A stretch of DNA of 64,000 bases from the NCBI GenBank assembly GCA_965197545.1, contig CBDANJ010000008.1, forward strand, positions 992,001 through 1,056,000, given 5' to 3'. Every line of letters starts with the position of its first letter. Position 1 is the stretch's first letter. The translations under genes and the position numbers were made by a program. Shown here piece by piece: positions 26,339 to 36,335 of this stretch. The notes under the pieces were generated by a model. The model was not told the origin of the DNA. It did not search any database and worked only from the letters and a program-made list of their open reading frames with translations. The stretch comes from CATOSP01 sp965197545. GTDB lineage: Bacteria; Chloroflexota; Dehalococcoidia; Lucifugimonadales; UBA3495.

Positions 26339-27184
26339 CTACCCGATGGTCACGCGGCCCAACAGCGCGTGGAAGAGCCTCTCGGGCAAGAGTCTCGCCC
26401 CCAGTATGCTGATGCGGGCGTCCAGCCCCACCGGGTGGCGAAGCCCGGGGCTGCGGGACCGGATCACCTTGTGTATCACCCGCGCTACCTTGACCGGGTC
26501 GGTTCCGCGGCTCTCCAACCGCGCGTATCGTCTTAGGTAGACGTCGATGTACGGGAAGTAGACGCTCTCGCGGTCGGACAACCCCTGCGGAACGACCTGA
26601 TTGCTCTGAAAGCTCGTCCGGACAACCCCCGGCTCCACCACGGCTACGCGGATTCCGAAGGGCCGCAGCTCCGTCCTCAAGGACTCGCTGAGACCCTCTA
26701 CCGCGAACTTGCTGGAGACGTAGGCGCTGTGGAACGGTGTGGCCAGTCTTCCCAGAAATGAGCTGATGTTGATGATGGTGCCTCGCCGCTGCGCCATCAT
26801 GCCGGGGAGTACTGCCTTTATCAGCCGCACGGCGGCGAAGAGGTTGGTCTCGAACTGGTCCCTGAGCTCCTCGACCGAGTATGTCTCGACAGGGGCCCAG
26901 AGGCCGTACCCCGCGTTGTTAACCAGAGCGTCGATGAGGCCGTACTCGTCCATCAGCCGAGGGAGGGCCTCCCTCACCTGTACGTCGTCATTGACATCCA
27001 ACTCGACGACGGCCACCTCCAGCCCTCTCGATGACGCCTGGCTCTGCAACGGCTCCAGGCGCGACCGGGACCGGCTGGTGCCTATAACTTTGAACCCCTC
27101 TCCCGACAGGTGGAGCGCCGTCGCTTGCCCTATGCCCGAGGAGGCGCCTGTAATGAGGACTGTCGGACCTGGATTCCCGGACAT
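26339..27184 (-). CDS. Short-chain dehydrogenase/reductase (SDR)
   Basis: I use the ATG at 27184 (MSGNPGPTVLITGASSGIGQ), giving 281 residues. The TGASSGIG nucleotide-binding loop, VNNAGYGLWAPVE, the catalytic Ser (INISSFLG), YVSSK (Tyr-x-x-x-Lys) and VEPGVVRTSFQS are all present. This is a classical SDR using NAD(P)H on an alcohol or ketone. It is the last gene of the minus-strand oxidative cluster, 344 bp after DUF2235, and TATAAT on the minus strand at 27297-27302 suggests a separate promoter. An oxidised lipid substrate would fit the context but is inference. Confidence 0.92.
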   Translation of the reverse strand: MSGNPGPTVLITGASSGIGQATALHLSGEGFKVIGTSRSRSRLEPLQSQASSRGLEVAVVELDVNDDVQVREALPRLMDEYGLIDALVNNAGYGLWAPVETYSVEELRDQFETNLFAAVRLIKAVLPGMMAQRRGTIINISSFLGRLATPFHSAYVSSKFAVEGLSESLRTELRPFGIRVAVVEPGVVRTSFQSNQVVPQGLSDRESVYFPYIDVYLRRYARLESRGTDPVKVARVIHKVIRSRSPGLRHPVGLDARISILGARLLPERLFHALLGRVTIG

Positions 27185-27527
27185 ATCGGACTCCCTATAC
27201 CTTCGAGAACTCCGCCTTTTATATGACACTGTCGTCTCCCCTCTGACGCCGGTCTTCTCCACCCCCAGAGACGGAAGCGCTCCGCCCACGGGGCAGTATT
27301 ATACTTTCCTATACTTACGCTGCTCTTGAGAAGAGGACTTAACTGCGTCTCTGCCGCCAGGACAGGATGAAGACGACCCCTGCGCTGCCCGCGGAAGACC
27401 CGCGAGCAGCCGATGGAGCAAACCGGATCCCCCGGTCATTACGGCCGGAACCTCCGGATTTTTCGGCCTGCCCGTCACCGGAACCGTCCCAAGCCTCATC
27501 ATCGATTGCGACGGTCACGTCTACACC
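27185..27527 (-). promoter_or_regulatory. SDR upstream region
   Basis: A TATAAT box on the minus strand at 27297-27302 is the only clear promoter-like signal. The -35 region is weak. No open frame is supported in this 340-bp gap. Confidence 0.4.
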
Positions 27528-28490
27528 TTACGGTTTACGGTATTCAACCGGCAGATTGCGTGGGCGGTACCGGTTGGCGGAATTTTCCATGCGGCTGAAG
27601 ACGCTCCCGTGAATCTTGGCGGATTCAGGGATGCGGCGCTTGGCCGGAGGCCAGAGGAGCCACATACCCTTCCGAGATTCATGAATTCGGCCCGAAGGGT
27701 CAGGGTTGAGGCCGTCCATCCATCCTTCCCTCAAGAGCAGTCCCTCGTCGTGCGCCTTTTCCAGCATCCACTTCAGGGCAATGTCGGATACTCGGGCGTC
27801 GGCGTGCGAGCCGCCCACGTCGGAGTGGAACCCCGGAAACCATACTTGCTCTATAGTCTGGCCCTCGTTTTTCCCGTTTTCATCCCAGAGGCTTACCGGG
27901 AAACGCCGGCGTCTTTCGTCGATGGATACCGCCTGAAAGCCGAAGGCCACGTCCTCGTTCAGGCGGGTGTCAAAGAATTTCCTCCCCCAGAACCAGCCCA
28001 TGGAGCCGACCGTGTCCCACACCCCGATGAGGTGGGGTTTGCATTCGTGGGAGTAGGTGGCCTTGAATCCGGCGGCGACTTCCTCGTTGCCCCTCCGGTT
28101 ATAGATCTTTGAAGCATAGGGGATGAGGTTGTTGCTTCCCTTTTGCAACAGGCCGCACTTGTGCAGCATGCCTGCAAGGGCCCGGACCGTAAACGCTCCG
28201 CGGCTGAACCTGAAGAGGAACAACCTATCCCCATCCTGGTACCGGTCCATGAGATACCTATAGGCGTCCTCGACATTCTGTTGGAGGCCCGCCCCAAAAG
28301 CCCTCCCCAGGGCAATTCCCACGCGCCGACCGACTTCCCGTCCCAACAAGCTGAAGGTGCCAACGCCTGGATCGTAGAAGGCAATCTGGGCTGAATCGCG
28401 TATGAGTCGCTGGTACAGTTTGACCACATTCGTGTTGTCGAGGCCATACTCTTTGCCAGTTCCGTCGCAACAGATGACGATGTTCTTCAT
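27528..28490 (-). CDS. DUF2235 alpha/beta-hydrolase-like protein
   Basis: The 320-residue protein starts MKNIVICCDGTGKEYGLDNT, the DUF2235 signature, and contains FYDPGVGTFS, FLFRFSRGAFTVRALAGML (serine nucleophile elbow) and QVWFPGFHSDVGGS (Asp and His region). The family includes phospholipase-like effectors and uncharacterised hydrolases. It has no signal peptide. In this operon, downstream of a dioxygenase and a P450, it could release or process lipid substrates. It starts 154 bp after the peroxidase stop. No lesion is visible. Confidence 0.9.
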   Translation of the reverse strand: MKNIVICCDGTGKEYGLDNTNVVKLYQRLIRDSAQIAFYDPGVGTFSLLGREVGRRVGIALGRAFGAGLQQNVEDAYRYLMDRYQDGDRLFLFRFSRGAFTVRALAGMLHKCGLLQKGSNNLIPYASKIYNRRGNEEVAAGFKATYSHECKPHLIGVWDTVGSMGWFWGRKFFDTRLNEDVAFGFQAVSIDERRRRFPVSLWDENGKNEGQTIEQVWFPGFHSDVGGSHADARVSDIALKWMLEKAHDEGLLLREGWMDGLNPDPSGRIHESRKGMWLLWPPAKRRIPESAKIHGSVFSRMENSANRYRPRNLPVEYRKP

Positions 28491-28644
28491 CCGGCTCTCC
28501 CGGAGCGATTCGGACCAGCCTTTACTTCTCCACCCGGCCGGATTCCGGCAGCGCGACTCGCGGGAGCGACCGGTCAGCCGCTGTCGATTGCGCGACCATG
28601 AGAAATACGCCGGTTTCCGGCAGCCAGGCCTCGGACCCCTGCGC

Positions 28645-31021
28645 CTATCGTTGGCTTCTCCAAGCGTCGCCCAGCCAGGGGTCCGGCTTCAGGTCCCGAT
28701 CGAACCCGCGAAGGGGGTGCCGTTCCGGGTCGAGTCTCTCACCGGTATCCCATGGCTCGAAGGCGTTTTTGACGTTCCCCAGTCCCGTCGTGGCAAGCTC
28801 CGGGAAGTGGTGGAGGATCACGGTCTTGAGGTTGGAATCATCGACCCAGGCAAGGCCTTCCTTCGTGTAGGTCTGCTCGTTGTAGTTGTCGGTGTAGAAG
28901 CGGTCTGCCTGGAGCCTGCGAGTCGCGTTTAGAATGAAGATCTGGAACAACGTCTCGCCGAATCCGAACCCGGTGGGGCGATGCCCCTCGGCCAGCGTGC
29001 CGATCAGCAAATCGAGCTTCTCCACGTCGCCCGGCTGGCGCCCGTACGCGTCCTTGAGCTTCTGCACCTGCTCGGCGTCGCCGGTGAGGTCATCGAACGT
29101 GCGGATGGGATTGAGACCCAGTTGACGCCTGAACTCGTTGTACCTGGGCACGCCTCTTTCGCGCGCCCTCAGAATATCGACGGCCCCCATGTCGAACAGA
29201 GGGTTGCCGGGGATGCTCAACTCCCGCATGAAGTTGGGGTAGTTGTTCAACACCAGCTGGCCCGGATGCTGAACGCCAAAGGAGTAGAACAAATCGGCCA
29301 TGGACGTTCTGCCGGTCAGCTTGCCTGATCCCGCCTGGCGCGTTTCCACGAACGGGACGTCTTCGACCGCATCGGCGTCGGCGACGCTTCTGATTCGGAT
29401 CGTCTCGGGCAGGAGCGAGTGCAGACGGTAGACCTCCACGAACTCCTCCGTGAGGCCGTAAGGCTGTCCGTGTTTGTTGATCGGGTTGCCGACCACGCCT
29501 CCCAGTTCCGGGTTTCGCACATTGATGTCCGCCACCGTTTTCCTGTCTTGGCCAGCCCTGAACAGATTGGTGAAGAAGCCGTACCAATTGGCGTTCAGGC
29601 CGGAGTCGAGACCACGGTTCGGGAGAATGGCCGGCGTCCACTCGACGGAGTGTATCTTGGCCATGACCGCCGCGTTGACCAGGCGGGCCACGTTGAACAG
29701 CCGCGCGTCGTCCCACTCGGGATAGGCGCCCTTCAGCCGGTCGCAGATGGCATTGTGTTCCCTGGTGAAGAGGGTGTGCAGCATGGTCAGGCCGACCCAC
29801 CAGTTCCGGGTGAAACCGGTCTGCTCGATTCCCTTGTTGTCGAGAGTCAGATTGCCTGATTCATCTAGCCGAAGTTTGCCGTCTATCCCGGTACGGAGCT
29901 TGTCCAGCGTGTCCTGATCGCTGCCATATATTTGGGAACCGTCCCACCAGTGGGTAACCTCGTTGATGAATGTTATGGGGGTCCGTTCGCTGTCGGCCAT
30001 ACGAGTGGGGTCGGCCTGAGTCTTGCCGGACGAACATCTTCGTCTGCCAGTGCTTCTTCCGGGCCGGGTCGTCTTCGGCAAGCGGTATCTCGTGCACGTC
30101 ATTGAGCAGAGGCTCCCCGTGATGCACCCAATCGTGGTTCTGGAAGTTGATCCAGGAGGCGGCCAGGAGGTTGAGGAAGGGGACCTCCTTCATCTCCTCT
30201 CCCCTGGCCAGGAACCCGCGGCTGAGCTCCCTGGGATTGGGGGTCATCAGGGTACTGCCCGTCTCCGACCGAATGGAGTCGTTGGCGACGTTGCGCGGGA
30301 AGCGAGTGCCGGCGGCGCCCTCTTTGGGGTCGGCCAGGTTGTTCCAAGTCCCATCCGCGGTGCGAAAGTACCTGACCCCCGGAGGCGGAGACTGCCCCAC
30401 CGGCTGAAAGCCTGTCGGGGAGCCCGGAGGGTAGGTGCTCTTGAGGTTGTTCCGGTTGAGCCGCTCGCGCATGTAGGCCAGCGTGAGAATGCCGATGAAG
30501 TATGGCCTGCGGTACCAGTTGGTCCAGACATCATCGCGGTAGCCGGCCAGTCTGCCCAGCGCCTGGGTTAATCCGCTCATGATCGACGATACGACCGCCC
30601 CTGCCACGTTCCCTATCAGTAGGCGCATTTTCCCGAACCATCCGGGACCTGGCGCATCCATCGGAGTGGCGGGCAGCGAACCGTCCCGCACTACCGGCCT
30701 GGCAAGTAAACTCTCGCGGTCGAAGTAGGATAGGTCCGGCACGTTCACGTTCACTTCGGCGACGGCATTTGATTGGGACTGCCTCAACATTTCCTGCCAC
30801 GACCCGTTGGCCGGGGCCCGGTCCAGCGCCAGTTCGTAGTTTGCCGCGGCCTCCTCATACTCTTCGAGACCGTAGTGCGCGACCGCGACCAGGGCGTGCA
30901 ATTGGCCTTCGGAGTCTTCCGGCAGTTGCGGACTCAGCAGGTCGATGGCCTCCTGGTACCGGCGCGCCTCGATCAGCCGCTCTGCTTCAGGACGCTGTCC
31001 GGATATTGGTGTGTCGCTCAT
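28645..31021 (-). pseudogene. Animal-type haem peroxidase/dioxygenase with N-terminal TPR, one-base frameshift
   Basis: The start at 31021 (MSDTPISGQRPEAERL) follows GGAGGGAAG and overlaps the P450 stop (ATGA). The first 90 residues form TPR-like helices (RRYQEAIDLLSPQLPEDSEG). The peroxidase domain has the distal His in INFQNHDWVHHGE and VTHWWDGSQIYGSD. EEFVEVYRLHSLLPET holds the proximal His with a Tyr three residues before it, as in prostaglandin and linoleate dioxygenases (YxWH). An extra C near 30025 splits the frame between KMFVR and KTQADPTR. If the frameshift is an error, this is a 790-residue fatty-acid dioxygenase candidate. Confidence 0.88.
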
Positions 31022-32373
31022 GTTCTTCCCTCCGTGCTGAACCGAAGCCCTCTCTCGGGAAAGGAGAGTGGCATCGGGTCTTTGGACAGGGCAGGGCATT
31101 TCGTCCGTACCCCGCCGCGTTGCAACAGATTCGACATGGCAGCCTTGCACACGAACAGGATGAGGTCCTGCCCGGGCAGTCCCTCGCGCCGCCGAGAAAG
31201 AGGCTGGGATAGATGGCGCGGGCGCTGCTTCCGGGTTCCATCCACCTCTCGGGCCGGAAGTCATCGGCGGTTGCGTCCACCGAGAGGTCCCGCTGGCTCG
31301 CGGTGAAAAAGTGCAGGATTTCCAATCCGGCCGGTATGCGGACCCCGTCGAACATATCACCCCGGGGCGCGACGTGAAAGGTGCGGGCCACCGGGGGAAA
31401 GAGGCGGCAGGTCTCCAGCAGACAGGACTCCAGGTACTCCATGTTCACAATGGCCGACACGCGTCCCGTTGAGCCCTGCTCCAGCGCCTCGGCCCTGACC
31501 CTCTCACAGACTTCATCCCGCGACGCCACCGCCCCAAGGGTTCGGGCCAACAGGTCGGTGCCCGACCCGGTGAAGGTAAACATCCAGTGGGGAATCTGCT
31601 GTATCAGTTCCTCTTCGGTAAGCCGGGCATCGTGAGCCATGCCTTTGGCGACAGCTATGAGGCTGGGAGCGCCCGACGCCGGGACCCCTCTCCAGAGTCG
31701 TCGAAGCTCATGGTAGAGCCGCCTACGGCGCGCTGCCTGACTCCACCCGAACAGGAACCTTCTGCCGGGATTCTGGACATACCCGAACAGCCTCTGTACA
31801 TCCCCCGCCAGGGGTGCCGGGGCCTGGCCTGCTCCGAAGACCACTACCAGCATGGTCCGGGCCATGCACCTTCTGATGTCGCCGATGTCCGACACCGGCC
31901 CTGAGAACGCCCTGCCCACTCCGTCAAGAATGAACTGCATACGCGCATCCGGCCCGTCTGCCTGGAGCGTCTCCTCATTGAACCGCGAACCGCCGCAGGC
32001 GTTGCCACTGCTCGCCGTGCGTTATCGTCAGCGCCTGCGGAGCGAGGAACGACATCGCCCGGGCCTTGGTCCTTCCTTCCACGTAGCCCCGGACATCGGG
32101 AGGTTGCGCCAGAATATGTTCCGACAAATCGCGTCCGGTGACTATGAGAAACCTCTTGAAGTAGAGATTGAGAACGACGTTCTCGCTCCCGGTGCGGCGG
32201 ACCAGGTCCCCAAGCCAGTCCTGCAAGGTCAAGCCGAAGTCGAAGGAACGAGGCCCCCCGGCGAAACTCCCGGCACACCGGCCAAGAAGCCGCAGCAGGT
32301 CGACGAAACCCGTCGAAGGATAGCCCTTGGCAGCTTGGGTCAAACCGTCCTCTCCGGTTTCCGCCCGGTTCAT
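31018..32373 (-). pseudogene. Cytochrome P450, two one-base frameshifts
   Basis: The gene starts at 32373 (MNRAETGEDGLTQAAKG) and has normal P450 length, about 450 codons. It shows the C-helix region ITHGEQWQRLRRF, an I-helix segment FTFTGSGTDLLART, the ExxR motif in CLLETCRLFPPVAR, DFRPERW and the haem loop FLGGARDCPG with the Cys ligand. Single bases are missing near 31985 (RRFA to RFNEETL) and near 31172, just after the haem loop (DCPG to QDLILFVCKAAM). Its stop overlaps the peroxidase start. With the neighbouring peroxidase it recalls the two domains of fungal Ppo and linoleate diol synthase enzymes, here as separate genes. Confidence 0.86.
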
Positions 32374-32396
32374 TCCGAAACAGGCGGATTCTACAC

Positions 32397-33833
32397 TTAC
32401 TGCGTCTTCAGATACTCCAGCAGGGCCTCGACCTGGCGCTCGTCCAACTCGGTGCCGTAGAAATGCCCCTGGTTTCCATTCCCGCGCTGCGTCGCGTCGA
32501 ACCTGAACCCCGACTCCTCGGCCGCCGCGCCGCTCGATACGAACCCAAGGTTGTCGTAGTCATAGACGTTGTAGCCCCGATAAAACACTGTAGGACGCTC
32601 TTCAGGAGGCGCGAGCAGGTCTCGCAACGTGGGAACCGACCCGTTATGGAGATAGGGGGCACGCAGCCAGACGCCATCCAGAGGCATACTGGAATATCCT
32701 CGAGTGTTCCTGAAATGGGAGAATTCCCGGCCCCCGCCCAGCGTGTTCATCTTCTCCGCCAGTTCGGCAGTGAATGAATCCAGGCGCTCCGCGTCGATCC
32801 CGATTTCCTGAATATCGACAACCTGCCCCACCTGCGCACCGTCGAACGCGTGGCACGCCGCGCAGTGACGCTCGTACAAACGTGCCCCGTCCCGGGCCTT
32901 GTCCCGATCTATCCTGTCACCTGGAAAAGCAGGCGGCGCCAGCGTGGCAATCCACTCCGCTATCCGCTCCATGCTCTCCACGTCCAGGGACTCCTCCGAC
33001 GCTCCCGCGCCGATGGCGGCGCTCCTGTTCCGTTCCTGCACCGAGTCGTTGTTGCCGTCCCAATGCAGCCACATTCCCTCCTTCCGGGCCTGATTCCACA
33101 GCGGCGGCAGATCGGCGGTGCCCACATGGGGGTTGTCCTCTTCCAGACAGAATATGTTGAACTTGTAGGGATTGAAGGTATCCACCCGCCCCGGCCCATA
33201 GTCAGGGAACATCTCCATCCAGGCGAAGCGACGGGCTTCCTCCAATAGCCCATCCCTGGTTTCGCCGATAACCTTGTACCTGTAAAACTGCCGCTCCAGC
33301 CATCCGAAATCGGGGTTGACCCTCTCTATGACCGGAATGATGTTGTCCGCGTCGAACCGGGGGTTGCCAGCGACCGAGAACAGGAAGTCCAGGTACTTCT
33401 GAAGATCGAACTGGTTGGCCGGCATTCCCAGCACGACCTGTTGCGCGGTTTGTTCCGGGTCCTGGACCGTTCCCGTATGGCATAGTGCGCAGTTGAGACC
33501 GACCCTCGGTACCGGGTCTTCCCGGTAGCTTGTGCCGACCGGGCGGCCTTTGGGCGACTCGGCCTCGAAAAGGAAACCAAACCTCGCGTAGCCCTCTCCG
33601 GGGCTGTCGGGCAGGTACTCCGGAAACACGTCAGGCAAGACCACCCAGATCCAGTAGGGAATCCCGGACCGGCCCTCTGAACCGATCGAGCCATACTTGA
33701 AGTGGGTGACTACGTCGGCATGTACCTCCGGGACGTTTCTCTGCGACCAGACCAGAGCCGGAATGCCAACACCAAGCGCCACCAGGACTGCGACTATCCC
33801 GGCCGTTAACGCGATCTTCCTGCGCTTTGTCAT
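32397..33833 (-). CDS. Two-haem c-type cytochrome, membrane-anchored or exported
   Basis: The 478-residue protein has an N-terminal membrane or signal segment (IALTAGIVAVLVALGVGIPA) and two haem c sites, CALCHTG near residue 115 and CAACHAF near residue 325. It belongs to a large cytochrome family that looks related to RoxA-type rubber oxygenases and di-haem peroxidases (DFGWLERQFYRYKVIGETR, WLRAPYLHNGSVPTLRDLL). It would act outside the cytoplasm, probably passing electrons. It lies 23 bp before the P450 start and downstream of the OYE gene. It is intact, unlike the genes beside it. Confidence 0.9.
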   Translation of the reverse strand: MTKRRKIALTAGIVAVLVALGVGIPALVWSQRNVPEVHADVVTHFKYGSIGSEGRSGIPYWIWVVLPDVFPEYLPDSPGEGYARFGFLFEAESPKGRPVGTSYREDPVPRVGLNCALCHTGTVQDPEQTAQQVVLGMPANQFDLQKYLDFLFSVAGNPRFDADNIIPVIERVNPDFGWLERQFYRYKVIGETRDGLLEEARRFAWMEMFPDYGPGRVDTFNPYKFNIFCLEEDNPHVGTADLPPLWNQARKEGMWLHWDGNNDSVQERNRSAAIGAGASEESLDVESMERIAEWIATLAPPAFPGDRIDRDKARDGARLYERHCAACHAFDGAQVGQVVDIQEIGIDAERLDSFTAELAEKMNTLGGGREFSHFRNTRGYSSMPLDGVWLRAPYLHNGSVPTLRDLLAPPEERPTVFYRGYNVYDYDNLGFVSSGAAAEESGFRFDATQRGNGNQGHFYGTELDERQVEALLEYLKTQ

Positions 33834-33943
33834 ACTTGCCCTCTAACCACCGTTGCCGTCGGCCCAATGAGAAATGCCCTCCCGTCCACACCGGCGCACC
33901 GATTTTCATGGAAGGGGATCCGATACGGGAAATCCAATGGGGA

Positions 33944-35249
33944 TTACTCGAACGGTCGAGGCTCGAACACCGACATGATCTCACCGATCATCTCCTCTCG
34001 AGAGTCGAACCGGGTCTCTTCATAGCACCCCAGCGGGTTGTTCACCGTATTCAGCAGGCACTTGTTGCAGTAGGTGCACGGCCTCGGCGGACGGTCGTGT
34101 CCTGCGGCGAACAACTCGACCAGGTCATTGTTGGCTACCAGGGACCGCGCGATGCTTACCGCGTCGCGCCGCCGCTGCGTTATCGCGTCCCGGATGGCTG
34201 ACGCCGTCTGAAACCCTCCGGTACAGATGACCGGAACGTTGACGGCCCGTTTGATGGCCGACGAGTCCGGCAGGTTGATGCCTTCTATCCGGCCCCCGTG
34301 CGCGCGCGTCCACCGCCAGCGGAAGATACTTCGGAAAGGCCACTTTCGGAATATCCAGTGATTCCGGCGGGTGTGAATGCCGCTGGACAACATCGCACCG
34401 TAGTTCCGCACCAGTTCATCCATGGGCAGGTCTCCGGCCGGGTTGCGGGGATGGAAACATGCTGCCGGCCGAGACGTGGATGGCATCCACGCCGTCCTCC
34501 TCCAGCCACCGGCAGACCTGCGCCGACTCCCCGATTTCGGTCCCTCTGCCCTCCCACGGAAACACGTCGTTGTTGTAGTCCGTCGCGCTGATCTTCATCT
34601 GAAGGTGGAAATCCGGCCCTACCTCCGAGCGGATGCCGCGAACGATCTCACGCACGAACCTCGCCCGGTTCTCCAAGGAGCCGCCATATTCATCTTTGCG
34701 GTCGTTGATCGCCGGGCTCAGGAACTGGGTAATCAGGTATCCATTGGCCCCGTGAAGCTCGATCCCGTCAAGGCCCGCTTCCCGCGCCCGCCTGGCCCCT
34801 TGGGCAAAGGCATCCACTGTCTCGCGGATGTCCCGCAATGTCATGCGTTCGCATTGGAAGCCGTGAAGCGGCTCGGCTTTTCCTGTCGAGCTCATGCCTT
34901 TCGCATACTCAACCCCGCCGAGGTCGCGCTGCCGCCCCGAGTGGCTCAGCTGCATGATGAACTTGCAGTCGTGCTCGTGGACTCGCTCGCCCAGCTCCCG
35001 CCAAAACGCTATGTGCTCGTTCCGGTGGATAGTCGCATAGTTGGGCACTATGCGTCCCTGTACCGTAACCGGGACAAAGGAGGAAATGATCGCCCCGACG
35101 CCGCCTCGCGCGAACTTTAACTCCCAATTGATGCGGGCCTGGTTGCCGGAACCGTCATAATTGTCAAATCGTCCCGCAATGTTGGACCGGAAGATGCGGT
35201 TCTTGACCACTAGGTTTCGGAATTCCAGCGGGTCGAATATGACATCCAT
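33944..35249 (-). pseudogene. Old yellow enzyme-family flavin oxidoreductase, one-base frameshift
   Basis: The start at 35249 (MDVIFDPLEFRNLVVKNRIF) opens an FMN-binding TIM barrel: FIMQLSHSGRQRDLGG, GIELHGANGYLITQFLSPAI and DEYGGSLENRARF are hallmarks of the OYE / 2,4-dienoyl-CoA reductase group. After a one-base deletion near 34450, the C-terminus continues in another frame: PVICTGGFQTASAIRDAI, DAVSIARSLVANNDLV and CTYCNKCLLNTVNNPLGC, which may bind an iron-sulfur cluster. There is no FAD/NAD domain, and about 435 residues are expected. OYE members include oxophytodienoate reductases of oxylipin metabolism, which suits the operon. Confidence 0.87.
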
Positions 35250-35797
35250 CTCAGTTCATGCTCCGTCCGTTTTCTGACCGTCCAAGACCGAGGCAGGTTC
35301 GGGAATGTCTCATCAGGCTACATTCTTAAGGAAACCTCTGAACAAGCCCGCCTTGTTGTGGCATAGTATGGTTGGACCAGCCGGTGCCGGACGGAGTGAG
35401 AATTGATGGACCAGCCGACTTTTGCTGACTTGGAATACCAAGGCAAGAAACGCAAGACCCGCCGCGAGTTGTTCCTGCAGCGCATGGATGGCCTGATTCC
35501 CTGGCAGAAGCTGGAAGAGCGCATCAGGCCGGTTTATCCCAAGCCGGGCAAGGGCCGACGGCCCTACCCGCTAACGGTGATGCTGCGGGTTCACTGCGTG
35601 CAGTTGTTCTATAACCTCAGCGACCCCGGCATGGAGGATCTGCTCTACGAGGCCGAATCAGTCCGGCGGTTCGTGGGCCTGAGCTTGGCGGAGGCGCTGC
35701 CCGGCGAGACCACCATCCTCAACTTCCGCCATCTCCTGGAGCGGCACGAACTGGGCAAAGGACTGCTCGAGGAGATCAACGCCCACCTGGAGTCCCA

Positions 35798-35839
35798 GGG
35801 ACTGCGGTTCAGGGACTGCGGTTCAGGGACTGCGGTTCA
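35798..35839 (+). repeat. 14-bp triplication in IS5 transposase
   Basis: GGGACTGCGGTTCA occurs three times in a row. One copy gives the expected reading LESQGLRFKEGTIVDAS. The two extra copies add 28 bp and shift the frame. Confidence 0.92.
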
Positions 35840-36239
35840 AGGAAGGGACCATCGTAGACGCCAGCATCATCGAGGCGCCGTCCTCGACGAAGAACCGGGC
35901 CAGGAAGCGGGACCCGGAGATGCATCAGACGAAGAAAGGGAACCAGTGGCATTTCGGGATGAAGGCGCACATCGGGGTGGATTCTGAAACCGGGGTGGTG
36001 CACAGCCTGAGCACCACGGCAGCCAACGCTCACGACGTAACCGAGGCGCACCGGCTGCTGCGCGGAGGGGAGACGCAGGTGTGGGGCGATGCCGGGTATC
36101 AGGGGGTCCACAAGCGGGAGGAGAACCTGGGGCGTGAGGTGGAATGGCAGGTGGCGATGCGTCCTGGGAAACGCCGGAAACTCGACCCTGGGAGCGCTGA
36201 AGCGTTGGCGGAGAGGCGCAAGGCATCGCTAGGGCCAAG

Positions 36240-36264
36240 AGCCTGCCCCCGACTGCGACCGGGG
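36240..36264 (+). repeat. 25-bp GC hairpin insertion, IS5 transposase, site 1
   Basis: AGCCTGCCCCCG, an 8-base loop and CGGGG lie between GCCAAG and GTGGAGCACCCG. Deleting it restores RAKVEHPFLK. Confidence 0.85.
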
Positions 36265-36312
36265 GTGGAGCACCCGTTCCTGAAGGTGAAGCGGGTATTC
36301 GGCTACGCCAAG

Positions 36313-36335
36313 AGCCTGCCCTCGCGAAAGCGGGG
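36313..36335 (+). repeat. 23-bp GC hairpin insertion, IS5 transposase, site 2
   Basis: AGCCTGCCCTCG, a 6-base loop and CGGGG lie between GCCAAG and GTGCGC. Deleting it restores GYAKVRYRGLAKN. The flanking hexamer GCCAAG is the same as at site 1. Confidence 0.85.

Noticed and set aside
25947..26540. Plus-strand 197-residue open frame
   Set aside because: Its end overlaps the clear SDR gene on the other strand and its sequence has no family-like pattern.
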